Of a DNA stretch of 64,000 nucleotides, positions 50,165 through 59,112 are shown piece by piece; within the stretch, counting starts at the first letter, position 1; every line of letters begins with the position of its first letter. Below the pieces are notes generated by a model that made no database searches, had not been told where the DNA came from, and worked only from the letters and a program-made list of their open reading frames with translations. The position numbers and the translations under genes were made by a program. The stretch lies in contig NZ_ML123034.1 in the NCBI RefSeq assembly GCF_003846185.1, forward strand, positions 3,387,033-3,451,032. Direction: 5' to 3'. The stretch comes from Streptomyces sp. ADI96-02. Lineage in GTDB: Bacteria > Actinomycetota > Actinomycetes > Streptomycetales > Streptomycetaceae.

Positions 50165-53100
50165 ATGATTCTGCTCCTGTCGACGTCCGACACCGACCTG
50201 CTGAGCGCCCGTGCCTCCGAGGGACCGGTCACCTACCGGTACGCCAACCCCTCCCGCGTCGCCCTCGACGGCCTTCCCGAGCTGCTGGACGGAGCCGAGC
50301 TCGTCGTCGTACGCCTCCTCGGCGGCGTACGGGCGTGGCAGGAAGGGCTCGACCAGGTGCTGGCCACCGGCCGGCCGGTCGTCGTCCTGACCGGTGAGCA
50401 GGCCCCCGACGCCCAGTTGATGGCCGCCTCCACCGTGCCGATCGGCATCGCCGCCGAGGCGCACGCCTACCTCGCGCACGGCGGGCCCGCCAACCTGGAG
50501 CAGTTGGCCCGGTTCCTGTCCGACACCGTGCTGCTGACCGGCCACGGCTTCGAGCCGCCCGCCCCGGCCCCGGCGTGGGGCCCGCTGGAGCGCGCCGCCG
50601 GTCCCGTGCCCGAGGGCGCGCCGACCGTCGCCGTCCTCTACTACCGCGCCCACCACATGAGCGGGAACACGGCGTTCGTCGACGCGCTGTGCACCGCCGT
50701 GGAGGACGCCGGAGCCCGCCCGCTCCCGCTCTACGTGGCGTCGCTGCGCACGCCCGAGCCGGAGCTGATCGACGGACTCCGCGCCGCCGACGCCATCGTG
50801 ACCACGGTCCTCGCGGCCGGCGGCACCCGGCCCGCCGAGGCGTCGGCCGGCGGCGACGACGAGTCGTGGGACGCGGGCGCGCTGACCGCCCTCGACGTGC
50901 CGATCCTCCAGGCGCTGTGCCTGACCAGCCCGCGTACGGCGTGGGAGGAGAACGACGAGGGCGTCTCCCCGCTGGACGCGGCCACCCAGATCGCGGTGCC
51001 CGAGTTCGACGGCCGGCTGATCACGGTCCCGTTCTCGTTCAAGGAGATCGACGAGGACGGCCTGCCCGCGTACGTCGCCGACGCCGAGCGCGCCGCCCGG
51101 GTCGCCGGGATCGCCGTACGCCACGCGCGGCTGCGCACGATCCCGAACGCGGAGAAGCGGATAGCCCTGGTGCTCTCCGCCTACCCGACCAAGCACTCCC
51201 GGATCGGCAACGCGGTGGGCCTGGACACCCCGGCCAGCGCCGTCGCCCTGCTGCGCCGACTGCGCTCCGAGGGGTACGACTTCGGGCCCGAGGAGGACAT
51301 CCCGGGCCTGGTCTCCGGCGACGGCGACGAGCTGATCCGCGCGCTGATCGAAGCGGGCGGCCACGACCGGGAGTGGCTGACCGAGGAGCAGCTGGCCCGC
51401 AACCCGGTGCGCATCCCGGCCGCCGACTACCGCCGCTGGTTCGCCACGCTCCCCGAGGAGCTGCGCGACGCGGTGGAGCGGCACTGGGGCCCGGCCCCCG
51501 GCGAGATGTTCGTCGACCGCTCGGCCAACCCGGAGGGCGACATCGTCCTCGCGGCCCTGCGGCGCGGCAACCTCCTCATCCTCATCCAGCCGCCGCGCGG
51601 TTTCGGCGAGAACCCGATCGCGATCTACCACGACCCCGATCTGCCGCCCTCGCACCACTACCTGGCCGCCTACCGCTGGATCGCCGCCTCCGCCGAGGAC
51701 CGCGGCTTCGGCGCGGACGCGATGATCCACCTGGGCAAGCACGGCAACCTGGAGTGGCTGCCCGGCAAGAACGCGGGCCTGTCCGCCGCCTGCGGCCCCG
51801 ACGCGGCCCTCGGCGATCTCCCGCTGGTCTACCCGTTCCTGGTGAACGACCCGGGCGAGGGGACGCAGGCCAAGCGCCGCGTCCACGCCACGCTGATCGA
51901 CCACCTGGTGCCGCCGATGGCCCGCGCGGACAGCTACGGCGACATCGCGCGCCTGGAGCAACTCCTCGACGAACACGCGCAGATCGCCGCGATGGACCCG
52001 GCGAAGCTGCCCGCGATCCGGGCGCAGATCTGGACGCTGATCCAGGCCGCCAAGCTCGACCACGACCTCGGGGTGGCGGACCGCCCGGAGGACGAGGGCT
52101 TCGACGACTTCATCATGCATCTCGACGGCTGGCTCTGCGAGATCAAGGACGTCCAGATCCGCGACGGACTGCACGTCCTCGGCAACCCGCCGGCCGGGAA
52201 CGACCGGGTCAACCTGGTGCTGGCGGTGCTGCGCGCCCGGCAGATCTGGGGCGGTACGGCGTCGCTGCCGGGCCTGCGCGAGGCGCTGGGCCTGGACGAG
52301 TCCGCCGCCACCCGCACCGCCGCCGACGAGATCGAGGAGCAGGCCCGCGCCCTGGTCCAGGCGATGGACGACGCCGGCTGGGACCCGTCGGCCGTCGCGT
52401 CCGTGGCCGCCGGGCACCCGGAGGCGGTGGCCGACATCCTGACCTTCGCGGCCACCGAGGTCGTCCCGCGCATGGCCGCCACGACCGACGAACTCACGCA
52501 CGCCGTGCACGCGTTGAACGGCGGGTTCGTCCCGGCGGGCCCCTCCGGATCGCCGCTGCGCGGCCTGGTCAACGTGCTGCCGACCGGCCGCAACTTCTAC
52601 TCCGTCGACCCGAAGGCCGTGCCCTCCAAGCTCGCCTGGGAGACCGGCCAGGCGCTGGCCGACTCGCTCCTGACCCGCTACCGCGCCGACAACGGCGACT
52701 GGCCCACCTCCGTCGGCCTCTCCCTGTGGGGCACCAGCGCGATGCGCACGGCGGGCGACGACATCGCGGAGGCGTTCGCGCTGCTCGGCATCCGCCCCGT
52801 CTGGGACGACGCCTCGCGCCGCGTGACGGGCCTGGAGCCGATCCCGTACGCCGAGCTGGGCCGGCCCAGGATCGACGTGACGCTCCGCATCTCGGGCTTC
52901 TTCCGCGACGCGTTCCCGCACACGGTCGGGCTGCTGGACGACGCCGTACGGCTGGCCGCCTCGCTCGACGAGCCCGCCGAGCAGAACCACGTACGGGCGC
53001 ACACCCAGGCCGATCTGGCCGAGCACGGCGACGAGCGCCGCGCCACCACCCGCATCTTCGGTTCCCGCCCCGGCACCTACGGCGCGGGCCTCCTCCAGCT

Positions 53101-53770
53101 CATCGACTCCCGCGACTGGCGCACCGACGCCGACCTCGCCGAGGTGTACACGGTGTGGGGCGGTTACGCCTACGGCCGCGAGCTGGACGGCCGCCCGGCC
53201 CGCGAGGAGATGGAGACCGCGTACCGGCGCATCGAGGTCGCCGCGAAGAACACCGACACCCGCGAGCACGACATCGCGGACTCCGACGACTACTTCCAGT
53301 ACCACGGCGGCATGGTGGCCGCGGTGCGCGCGCTGAAGGGCACGGCCCCGGAGGCGTACATCGGGGACTCCACCCGCCCCGAGACGGTCCGCACCCGTAC
53401 GCTCGTCGAGGAGACGTCCCGCGTCTTCCGCGCCCGCGTCGTCAACCCGAAGTGGATCGAGGCGATGCGCCGCCACGGTTACAAGGGCGCGTTCGAGCTG
53501 GCGGCCACGGTGGACTACCTCTTCGGCTACGACGCGACGACGGGCGTCGTCGCGGACTGGATGTACGACAAGCTCACCGAGACGTACGTACTGGACCCGG
53601 AGAACCGCCGCTTCCTCCAGGAGGCCAACCCCTGGGCGCTGCACGGCATCGCGGAACGGCTGCTGGAGGCCGAGTCGCGGGGCATGTGGGCCAAGCCGGA
53701 CCCGGCGGTGCTGGACGCGCTGCGCCAGGTCTACCTGGAGACGGAAGGCGACCTGGAGGGCGAGGACTGA
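50165..53770 (+). CDS. cobN: Cobaltochelatase subunit CobN
   Basis: A 1201-residue protein, the large ATP-dependent chelatase subunit that inserts cobalt into hydrogenobyrinate a,c-diamide with CobS and CobT-type partners, which are not encoded here. Typical blocks are LVLSAYPTKHSRIGNAVGLDTP (two thirds of this stretch is invariant), FVDRSANPEGDIVLAALRRGN, MIHLGKHGNLEWLPGKNAGLS, DNGDWPTSVGLSLWGTSAMR, and DSDDYFQYHGGMVAA. Length is normal for CobN. GAGGAAGG lies 11 nt before the ATG, and the riboswitch leader makes this the only clearly cobalamin-repressed gene of the cluster. Confidence 0.96.
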   Translation: MILLLSTSDTDLLSARASEGPVTYRYANPSRVALDGLPELLDGAELVVVRLLGGVRAWQEGLDQVLATGRPVVVLTGEQAPDAQLMAASTVPIGIAAEAHAYLAHGGPANLEQLARFLSDTVLLTGHGFEPPAPAPAWGPLERAAGPVPEGAPTVAVLYYRAHHMSGNTAFVDALCTAVEDAGARPLPLYVASLRTPEPELIDGLRAADAIVTTVLAAGGTRPAEASAGGDDESWDAGALTALDVPILQALCLTSPRTAWEENDEGVSPLDAATQIAVPEFDGRLITVPFSFKEIDEDGLPAYVADAERAARVAGIAVRHARLRTIPNAEKRIALVLSAYPTKHSRIGNAVGLDTPASAVALLRRLRSEGYDFGPEEDIPGLVSGDGDELIRALIEAGGHDREWLTEEQLARNPVRIPAADYRRWFATLPEELRDAVERHWGPAPGEMFVDRSANPEGDIVLAALRRGNLLILIQPPRGFGENPIAIYHDPDLPPSHHYLAAYRWIAASAEDRGFGADAMIHLGKHGNLEWLPGKNAGLSAACGPDAALGDLPLVYPFLVNDPGEGTQAKRRVHATLIDHLVPPMARADSYGDIARLEQLLDEHAQIAAMDPAKLPAIRAQIWTLIQAAKLDHDLGVADRPEDEGFDDFIMHLDGWLCEIKDVQIRDGLHVLGNPPAGNDRVNLVLAVLRARQIWGGTASLPGLREALGLDESAATRTAADEIEEQARALVQAMDDAGWDPSAVASVAAGHPEAVADILTFAATEVVPRMAATTDELTHAVHALNGGFVPAGPSGSPLRGLVNVLPTGRNFYSVDPKAVPSKLAWETGQALADSLLTRYRADNGDWPTSVGLSLWGTSAMRTAGDDIAEAFALLGIRPVWDDASRRVTGLEPIPYAELGRPRIDVTLRISGFFRDAFPHTVGLLDDAVRLAASLDEPAEQNHVRAHTQADLAEHGDERRATTRIFGSRPGTYGAGLLQLIDSRDWRTDADLAEVYTVWGGYAYGRELDGRPAREEMETAYRRIEVAAKNTDTREHDIADSDDYFQYHGGMVAAVRALKGTAPEAYIGDSTRPETVRTRTLVEETSRVFRARVVNPKWIEAMRRHGYKGAFELAATVDYLFGYDATTGVVADWMYDKLTETYVLDPENRRFLQEANPWALHGIAERLLEAESRGMWAKPDPAVLDALRQVYLETEGDLEGED

Positions 53771-53843
53771 CCCCGGCGGCCCGACCGTCGCCGATTCGAC
53801 GCCGTGAACACCCTGCCCCGGCACCCCTCCGCCCGGCACAATC

Positions 53844-54947
53844 ATGCTCATGGCGACGATGGACGCGGGGCAGGGGACAGCGCGGCGCAGGGTGAGCCGG
53901 ACGGCCGCGGCCCTCCGCGGCATGGTGTTGGGCGGGCTGACCGGCGCGGTGATCGCCGGCTTCGTGGTCGCGGTGATCCTGGAGGACTTCTACATCCTCG
54001 GGACGACGGGCGCGGTCGTCCTCTTCGTCATCCTGGCGATCATCGCGGAGGACCGGCTGCGGTCGTCCCGCCGGACCCCGCCGGTCACGCGTACCGCTCT
54101 GGCGCGGATCGAGGATCTGCGTGCGACGAACGGCGAGTTGGCGGACGTGCCCGTCTCGTTCGACCTGACGGTCGCACCGGACGACCGCCCGGCGTACCGG
54201 GTGAGGACGAGCCAGCAGATCAACCTCGTCGACCTGCCGGACTACCGGCCGCAGGGAATCGTGGTGGTGCGGTACCGCCCCGACGAGCCGTGGGAGGTGG
54301 CGGTCGTCGTCCGGCCGAGCGAGGAGTGGAGGCGCCGGGCGGCCATGGGGAAGATCGACTCCGCTCCCGACAGCAGCCGGGTCAGCGACCCGGAGCGCCT
54401 CGGCGGATTCTGCGTGGTGAGCCTGGTCTTCCTGCTGGCGGGAGCGGCGGCGGTGGTGTTCCTGTTCCGCGGCCCGCTGTTCGCGGAGACGGACGACGGC
54501 ACTCCGCCGCAGCAGGGCTCGACGTCCTCGTCCTCCTCGACCACCCGGACGTTCTCGACGTCGACCACGGTCTCCGGCCCTTCGACGTCGATGCTCGTCC
54601 TCGGCCGGATGCGGGAGACGGCGGCCAAGCTGGCCGAGCGGGCGGAAGCCTCCAACGTCTCCGAACTCACCATCGAGGCGCACCGCATGGCGATCCGGGG
54701 AGACACGGGCCGCTCTCCCGCGGAGACGTTTCATGTGCAGATGCTGCCGTACGAGCTGTTCCCGGGGCTGATTCGCGAGGCGCAGACGGGCCTGGGGGTC
54801 CGCAACCCCCGGAGCTGGCGCATCGAGGTGACGCCGGCCGGGAACGGGGCGCCGAAGATCAAGGTCTCGGTGACGGGCAAGGAGGGAACGGCGCATCTGG
54901 AGGCGGACGCGACGGCCCGGGTCACGGGCCGCGACCCGATCGGATAG
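53844..54947 (+). CDS. Membrane protein of unknown function
   Basis: 367 residues with two N-terminal membrane helices (about 26-46 and 50-67, GGLTGAVIAGFVVAVILEDF and GTTGAVVLFVILAII), a soluble beta-rich domain (about 75-180), a third helix (about 188-208, CVVSLVFLLAGAAAVVFLF), a Ser/Thr-rich spacer (QGSTSSSSSTTRT) and an outside C-terminal region (245-367) with a helical then beta pattern. I recognise no family. ATG 53844 or, two codons later, 53850. It follows cobN by 73 nt but need not share its transcript. Confidence 0.7.
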   Translation: MLMATMDAGQGTARRRVSRTAAALRGMVLGGLTGAVIAGFVVAVILEDFYILGTTGAVVLFVILAIIAEDRLRSSRRTPPVTRTALARIEDLRATNGELADVPVSFDLTVAPDDRPAYRVRTSQQINLVDLPDYRPQGIVVVRYRPDEPWEVAVVVRPSEEWRRRAAMGKIDSAPDSSRVSDPERLGGFCVVSLVFLLAGAAAVVFLFRGPLFAETDDGTPPQQGSTSSSSSTTRTFSTSTTVSGPSTSMLVLGRMRETAAKLAERAEASNVSELTIEAHRMAIRGDTGRSPAETFHVQMLPYELFPGLIREAQTGLGVRNPRSWRIEVTPAGNGAPKIKVSVTGKEGTAHLEADATARVTGRDPIG

Positions 54948-54954
54948 GGCGCTG

Positions 54955-55077
54955 CGGGCCCTGCGGGCTCCGCGTGCGCTGCGGGCTCGGCGAGGTCTGC
55001 GTGCGCTGCGGGTCTGCGTGCGCTGCGGGTCTGCGGGCTCTGCGGGCGGGGCGAGAACCGCCGGCCCCGGGGAAGAC
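54955..55077. repeat. Degenerate CTGCGGGCTC-type repeats
   Basis: The 3' flank of the membrane protein gene holds about ten imperfect copies of a short CTGCGGG(C/T)-based unit, with longer TCTGCGTGCGCTGCGGG copies near 54994-55035. No gene is seen. Confidence 0.8.
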
Positions 55078-55109
55078 CGGCCTCGGCGAAGACTTGCCCC
55101 GAGGAAAGA

Positions 55110-55137
55110 CCGGCCCCGGGAGCGCCCCCGGGGCCGG
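55110..55137. terminator. Bidirectional terminator
   Basis: An 11-bp perfect stem (55110-55120 with 55127-55137) around a 6-nt loop. It separates the convergent membrane protein and lysyl-oxidase-family genes. Confidence 0.85.
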
Positions 55138-55235
55138 CGGATTTCCTGTCTTCCTCGCCTGTCCTCCCCATCCTCCGTACTCCGCACTCGGCACTCCGTA
55201 CTTCTACGGCGCGGAGGCGGGGCTCACGCGGGGAG

Positions 55236-57125
55236 TCAGTTCGCGTTCACCAGCTCGTGCGCCGGGACCTGCACGGTGCGGGCGCCCTTCTTGCCGCCCA
55301 GGACGACCTTGCGGAGCGCGCTGTTGTTCTTGAGGTTGGTCTCCTTGAGCCGGTTCTCCGGGTTGGCCAGGACCTGGATGTAGTAGGTGCCGTTGGGCAG
55401 GCCGGTGATGTCGAAGGACTGGCCGGGCAGATCCTGGGTGTAGGTGTCACCGGAGCCGACGTCGAGGACCTCGCGGACGGAGATCGAGTTCTCCTGGCCG
55501 CACGCGGTGGACAGGTCGGTGTTCTGCGGGTGCCAGTTGGCGTTCTTGACGGTGTAGTCGACGGCGTCGGTGTTGGCCAGGCAGAAGGCCTCCTTGCCGC
55601 TGCGCACGGTCTCCTTCTTGTCGGCCTTCAGCAGCCGGTAGCTGGCGAAGTCCGTGAAGTGCCAGTGCTCGTGGCCCGGCCGCGGGTCCCACTCCATGGT
55701 GCCGGTCGGGGTGTAGCCGATCTGCTTGCCCTGGGCGTCGTAGAAGTACTGGTAGGCGTCCATCAGCTCCTTGCCCGGGGAGCGGAAGCCGTCCACGACG
55801 AGCTTGGCCGGGCCCGCGTTCCACACGTTGGCGCTGAAGGCGAGGTAGTCCTTGCCGGGCACGTCCTCGTAGCCGTCGCTGACGGTGATGCCGTACGCGG
55901 GCAGCGAGCGCAGGTCGGGCTTGGGCACATCGGGCACGACGGCCTTGCCGGAGGGCCGCTTCGCGTTGGGCCGGGCGGCGGTCGCCTGTCGTGACCCGTC
56001 GGTCTGGCCGGCCTTGTCGCCCATCTGGGCGGCGCCGAAGGCCTGACGCTTGAGGGAGTCCTTCTTCAGGGCCCACGGAAGGGCGGGCGGCGCGGGGGCG
56101 TAGGGGCCGTGGCCGACGTTGAACGTGGGCGTCGCACCGCTCGTGGCGGCGGCGGGCGCGAGCTGGCGGGCGACGCCGTGCCCGGCGTGCGCGGAAGGCC
56201 CGGTAGTTCCGGCAGGACCGGAAGACGCTGGGGCGTCCTGCCCGGAGGCTCCGCTCATGGTGTGCCCGGCGTGCCCGGAACCGGCAGGCATCTGGTGCCC
56301 GGAACCGCCGGCCATCCGGTGCTCGGCGTGCGCGCTCTTGGCCCGGCTACCGGGGGCGGGGGCAGGGGCTGGGGCGGCGCTGCGGGACTCGACCGCGCCG
56401 TTGCCGCCCTCCTCGTAACTGCGCTCGCGCACGGTCAGCTTGACCTTCTGCGGCTTGTCGGCGATGCCGAACAGGTCGCGGTACTTCTTCGCCACGCCGA
56501 TCGTGGCGGTGTAGCTTCCGGCTGCCAGCTGGACGGGCTTGGAGTAGTACCCGGCGTAGGTGTTGGACGCCCAACCGTTCTCGACGCCCCATACGGAGCC
56601 GAGGGTGAACGGGTTGATCGGGCAGCTCTGCGGATACTTCGAGTTGGCCGGGGCGTCCGGTCGGACGCGCCCGGAGGCGTTGTTCGGGCAGAACGCCTCC
56701 GCCCGCGTCAGCACGGTCTTGCCCGCGCTGTCGGTGACCTTGATCTGCGCGAAGCCCGGCAGCCCGGAGAAGTCCTTCACCAGGTTGGCGGGAAGCGCCT
56801 TGGTCGTGGTCTTCTTCCCGTCCCGGACGACCTGGGAGACGACGACGGGGTCCTTGTAGGACTTCCGGGTCACCTTGAGCTCGAAGGCTCCGCTCTCGGA
56901 GGTGAGGTAGGTGCCGAGGTCCAGGTAGACGCCCGGCTCCTCCTTCCACGAGTCGAGGGTCACCGAGGCGGAGGCGGCGATCAGACTGAGCTTCGGCCCC
57001 GGCGCGGCCTTGGCGGCGTCGGGCGCGGCGGCCACGATGCCCGCGGTCACGGCGATGGCGGCGGAGACTGCGATGGCGGGACGGGTGAGGCGTTTCGTGC
57101 TGCTCTGCTGAGAACTGGTCATCAT
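55236..57125 (-). CDS. Secreted lysyl-oxidase-family protein with His/Met-rich linker
   Basis: A 629-residue precursor: signal peptide (1-41, ending Ala-Lys-Ala-Ala), an N-terminal beta domain (about 42-230), a low-complexity linker (about 240-400) and a C-terminal lysyl-oxidase-like copper domain (about 400-625). The copper-site block is DPRPGHEHWHFTDFASYRLL (about 475-494), with FCLANTDAVDY and ISVREVLDVGSGDTYTQDL further on. Lysyl oxidases oxidise amines to aldehydes using copper and a Tyr-derived cofactor. The linker holds a His/Met cluster (about 262-315: HAEHRMAGG, GHQMPAGSGHAGHTMSG) suited to copper binding. The gene is monocistronic. Confidence 0.88.
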   Translation of the reverse strand: MMTSSQQSSTKRLTRPAIAVSAAIAVTAGIVAAAPDAAKAAPGPKLSLIAASASVTLDSWKEEPGVYLDLGTYLTSESGAFELKVTRKSYKDPVVVSQVVRDGKKTTTKALPANLVKDFSGLPGFAQIKVTDSAGKTVLTRAEAFCPNNASGRVRPDAPANSKYPQSCPINPFTLGSVWGVENGWASNTYAGYYSKPVQLAAGSYTATIGVAKKYRDLFGIADKPQKVKLTVRERSYEEGGNGAVESRSAAPAPAPAPGSRAKSAHAEHRMAGGSGHQMPAGSGHAGHTMSGASGQDAPASSGPAGTTGPSAHAGHGVARQLAPAAATSGATPTFNVGHGPYAPAPPALPWALKKDSLKRQAFGAAQMGDKAGQTDGSRQATAARPNAKRPSGKAVVPDVPKPDLRSLPAYGITVSDGYEDVPGKDYLAFSANVWNAGPAKLVVDGFRSPGKELMDAYQYFYDAQGKQIGYTPTGTMEWDPRPGHEHWHFTDFASYRLLKADKKETVRSGKEAFCLANTDAVDYTVKNANWHPQNTDLSTACGQENSISVREVLDVGSGDTYTQDLPGQSFDITGLPNGTYYIQVLANPENRLKETNLKNNSALRKVVLGGKKGARTVQVPAHELVNAN

Positions 57126-57356
57126 TCCTCGTACTTCCGGCTTCCGAGTGCGTGATGGAACGGTGGACGAGCAGCACCCGCCCTACTGTGTTCTGTGGCG
57201 AAGCTGTGTCCTCCCTGTGAGAGGCCGCCGAGGGTGTATCGGGTTGTCTGCTCTCCCGCGGATGGCCGAGGGTTGGCCGAAAACTGACGGAAGCCGCCGA
57301 GCGCACGACGCGATCCGGTCACAGTCGACCGGGGGCACGGATCTTTCCCGCTGATG

Positions 57357-57430
57357 ATCGATCGATCCCCGATCCCCGATCCCCGATCCCCGATCCCCGA
57401 TCCCCGATCCCCGATCCCCGATCCCCGATC
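57357..57430. repeat. Perfect 7-bp tandem repeat (GATCCCC)
   Basis: About ten head-to-tail copies of the heptamer GATCCCC begin just after GATCGATC at 57357. The unit is not a multiple of three, so any frame read through it changes with copy number. It lies 100-180 bp upstream of the WXG-partner gene at 57537. No other feature was found in 57126-57536 apart from the divergent promoter regions. Confidence 0.95.
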
Positions 57431-57536
57431 CGCATCCGAACAGGACCAGTTACCAAGAAAATGGATACATTTTCAGGTCCGGCGGGCGGTGACCGAACCG
57501 AAGCAGGGCCCGTCGCGCGGGACGGGGGATATGCGT

Positions 57537-57998
57537 ATGGCTTGGGAAGAGTGGGAGAGGGCCAAGGAAGCGGCGGCACGGGGCGAGACGGGGATGCGGC
57601 TGAACGAGGCCGGCCCGGCAGGCGCCGCCGCTCCGGATCTGGTGGTGCACCAGGACGACCTGGGGGCCGTGGGCCATGAGGCGTTCGTTTTGCACGGCGA
57701 GCTGAAGAAGCGCGCGGACATCGCCGGGACGGGCGCGGACAGGAGCGGGTCCGGATCCACCATGCAGGCGGCTGCCGCGCTCAAGGGCCACAACTTCGAG
57801 CTCGGGGCGGAGCTGGAGACGACCGTCGAGGTCTGGACCTCACAGGTGAAGCATGTCCTCCAGGCGTGCGCCCACATCTCCAACCACCTGGACTTCAGCA
57901 AGAAGCTGCACGCCCACGACGACGCCGAGATCGCCACGGAGATCGGCGGCCGTGCGGGGCCGGTGTCCGTGTCCGCCCTGAACGACTACTTCAGGTAG
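57537..57998 (+). CDS. Small alpha-helical protein of a type VII secretion-like pair
   Basis: 153 residues. MAWEEWERAKEAAARGE and MRLNEAG at the N-terminus, then a largely helical body (FVLHGELKKRADIAGTG, ALKGHNFELGAELETTVEVWTSQVKHV) and C-terminal SVSALNDYFR. This resembles the upstream partner of WXG100-superfamily effectors in Streptomyces. GGGGG at 57524-57528 sits 8 nt before ATG 57537, favoured over ATG 57531. An extension into the 7-bp repeat is rejected. It lies 8 nt before the next gene. A WXG-type role is inferred from pattern and position; no ESX machinery is present in the window. Confidence 0.78.
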   Translation: MAWEEWERAKEAAARGETGMRLNEAGPAGAAAPDLVVHQDDLGAVGHEAFVLHGELKKRADIAGTGADRSGSGSTMQAAAALKGHNFELGAELETTVEVWTSQVKHVLQACAHISNHLDFSKKLHAHDDAEIATEIGGRAGPVSVSALNDYFR

Positions 57999-58006
57999 GG
58001 GGAACC

Positions 58007-58978
58007 ATGGCTCGGCTCACCTACACGGACCTCATGGCCATGGACCTCGGCAAGCTCGCCACGGCGGTGTCCGACTGGACGACGATGGCCGGAGAACTGT
58101 CCAAGCTCGCCACCTCCGTACGCGACGGCCTCGCCAAGAAGGCGGCCGTCGCGCGGTGGCAAGGCGTCAATGCCACGGTCACCAGGGAGTTCGTGGGCCG
58201 GACGGCCAAGGAGTTCGCGGACCTGCACGCCGAGGCCGAGAGCACAGCAGGCCGAACTGCGCCGTCTGTGGGGGTCCTTGAGCCCCGAGGCGCGGGCTCA
58301 GCTCTGGCTGGGGCGGAAGGACGGCCTGATCGCCGCGGGCATTCTCAGCCCCACCATGCCGCAGATCGCGGCCGACGCGGGCGCGGGGAGGTACGACTCG
58401 CAGTCGGCGGGCTTCGACGAGTGGGCCACCAAGCAGAAGACGGAGCTGCTGACGGAGGGCGCCGACTGGAAGGGCATGACGGACGCGGCCCGCCACATGG
58501 ACCACTACCTGGGGAACAGCGGCCGGCCCATGAACCTGCCCGTGGACAAGATGATGGTGGACGTCCCCGCGTTCAAGGCGTACGTCGATGACACCGTACG
58601 TATGCATCAGGACGAGTGGCGCCGACAGGCCGTCGAGGAGTTCAGGAGGAACGGAGGGAAGTCGGTCGCCTTCCCGGTCGAGGCAATCAGCCCGAGGGCT
58701 TCTACTTCGGTCAGGAAGTCGATGAGAACTCGTTCTACGCGGTGGGCGGCGCCAACAGCAACATCACCGGCGTGGTGACCGCCGTCCCGGACGCCGACGG
58801 CAACCCCAAGGTCGGCATCGACTACCAGGCGAACGTGTGGGACCGCTACAACGGGGACGAGGGCAAGGGAGTCAAGGTGGGCCCGCTCGACATTCCCGAC
58901 GGGCAGATGGCCAAGCTGCACAGGGTCGGCTACGCCCAGGAGTTCGACATGGCGGGCAGCAGCGACGTCCAGCACTAG
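58007..58978 (+). pseudogene. Frameshifted WXG-domain secretion effector-like gene
   Basis: The 5' part (58007 to about 58245) encodes a helical WXG-like domain (LTYTDLMAMDLGKLATAV, WTTMAGELSKLATSVRDG, ARWQGVNATVTREFV). The homologous sequence then continues in a second frame (about 58245-58680; LRRLWGSLSPEARAQL, AARHMDHYLGNSGRP, VDKMMVDVPAFKAYV) and in a third segment back in the first frame (about 58685-58978; GFYFGQEVDENSFYAVGG, YQANVWDRYNGDEGKG, HRVGYAQEFDMAGSSDVQH). Two frameshifts near 58245 and 58683 break the gene. Each part matches blocks of one long streptomycete family from memory. A ribosome site AGGGGGA precedes ATG 58007. Sequencing indels cannot be excluded. Confidence 0.78.
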
Positions 58979-59112
58979 GATCTCGGCTCCGCGAAACCCG
59001 ACGAGGACCCACTCCCGGGCCCCGGCGAGAGCAGAGACGGGCGTCTGGACCCCGGCCGGGAGCAGCAGCAGGACCGTACGACGCACAGGCCGCCGGGAAG
59101 GACCTCGGTCAG

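Noticed and set aside
57354..57536. N-terminal extension of the 57537 gene through the 7-bp repeat
   Set aside because: It would encode only repeated SPIPDPR units and has no ribosome site; GGGGG before ATG 57537 and the MAWEEWER start fit the protein pattern.
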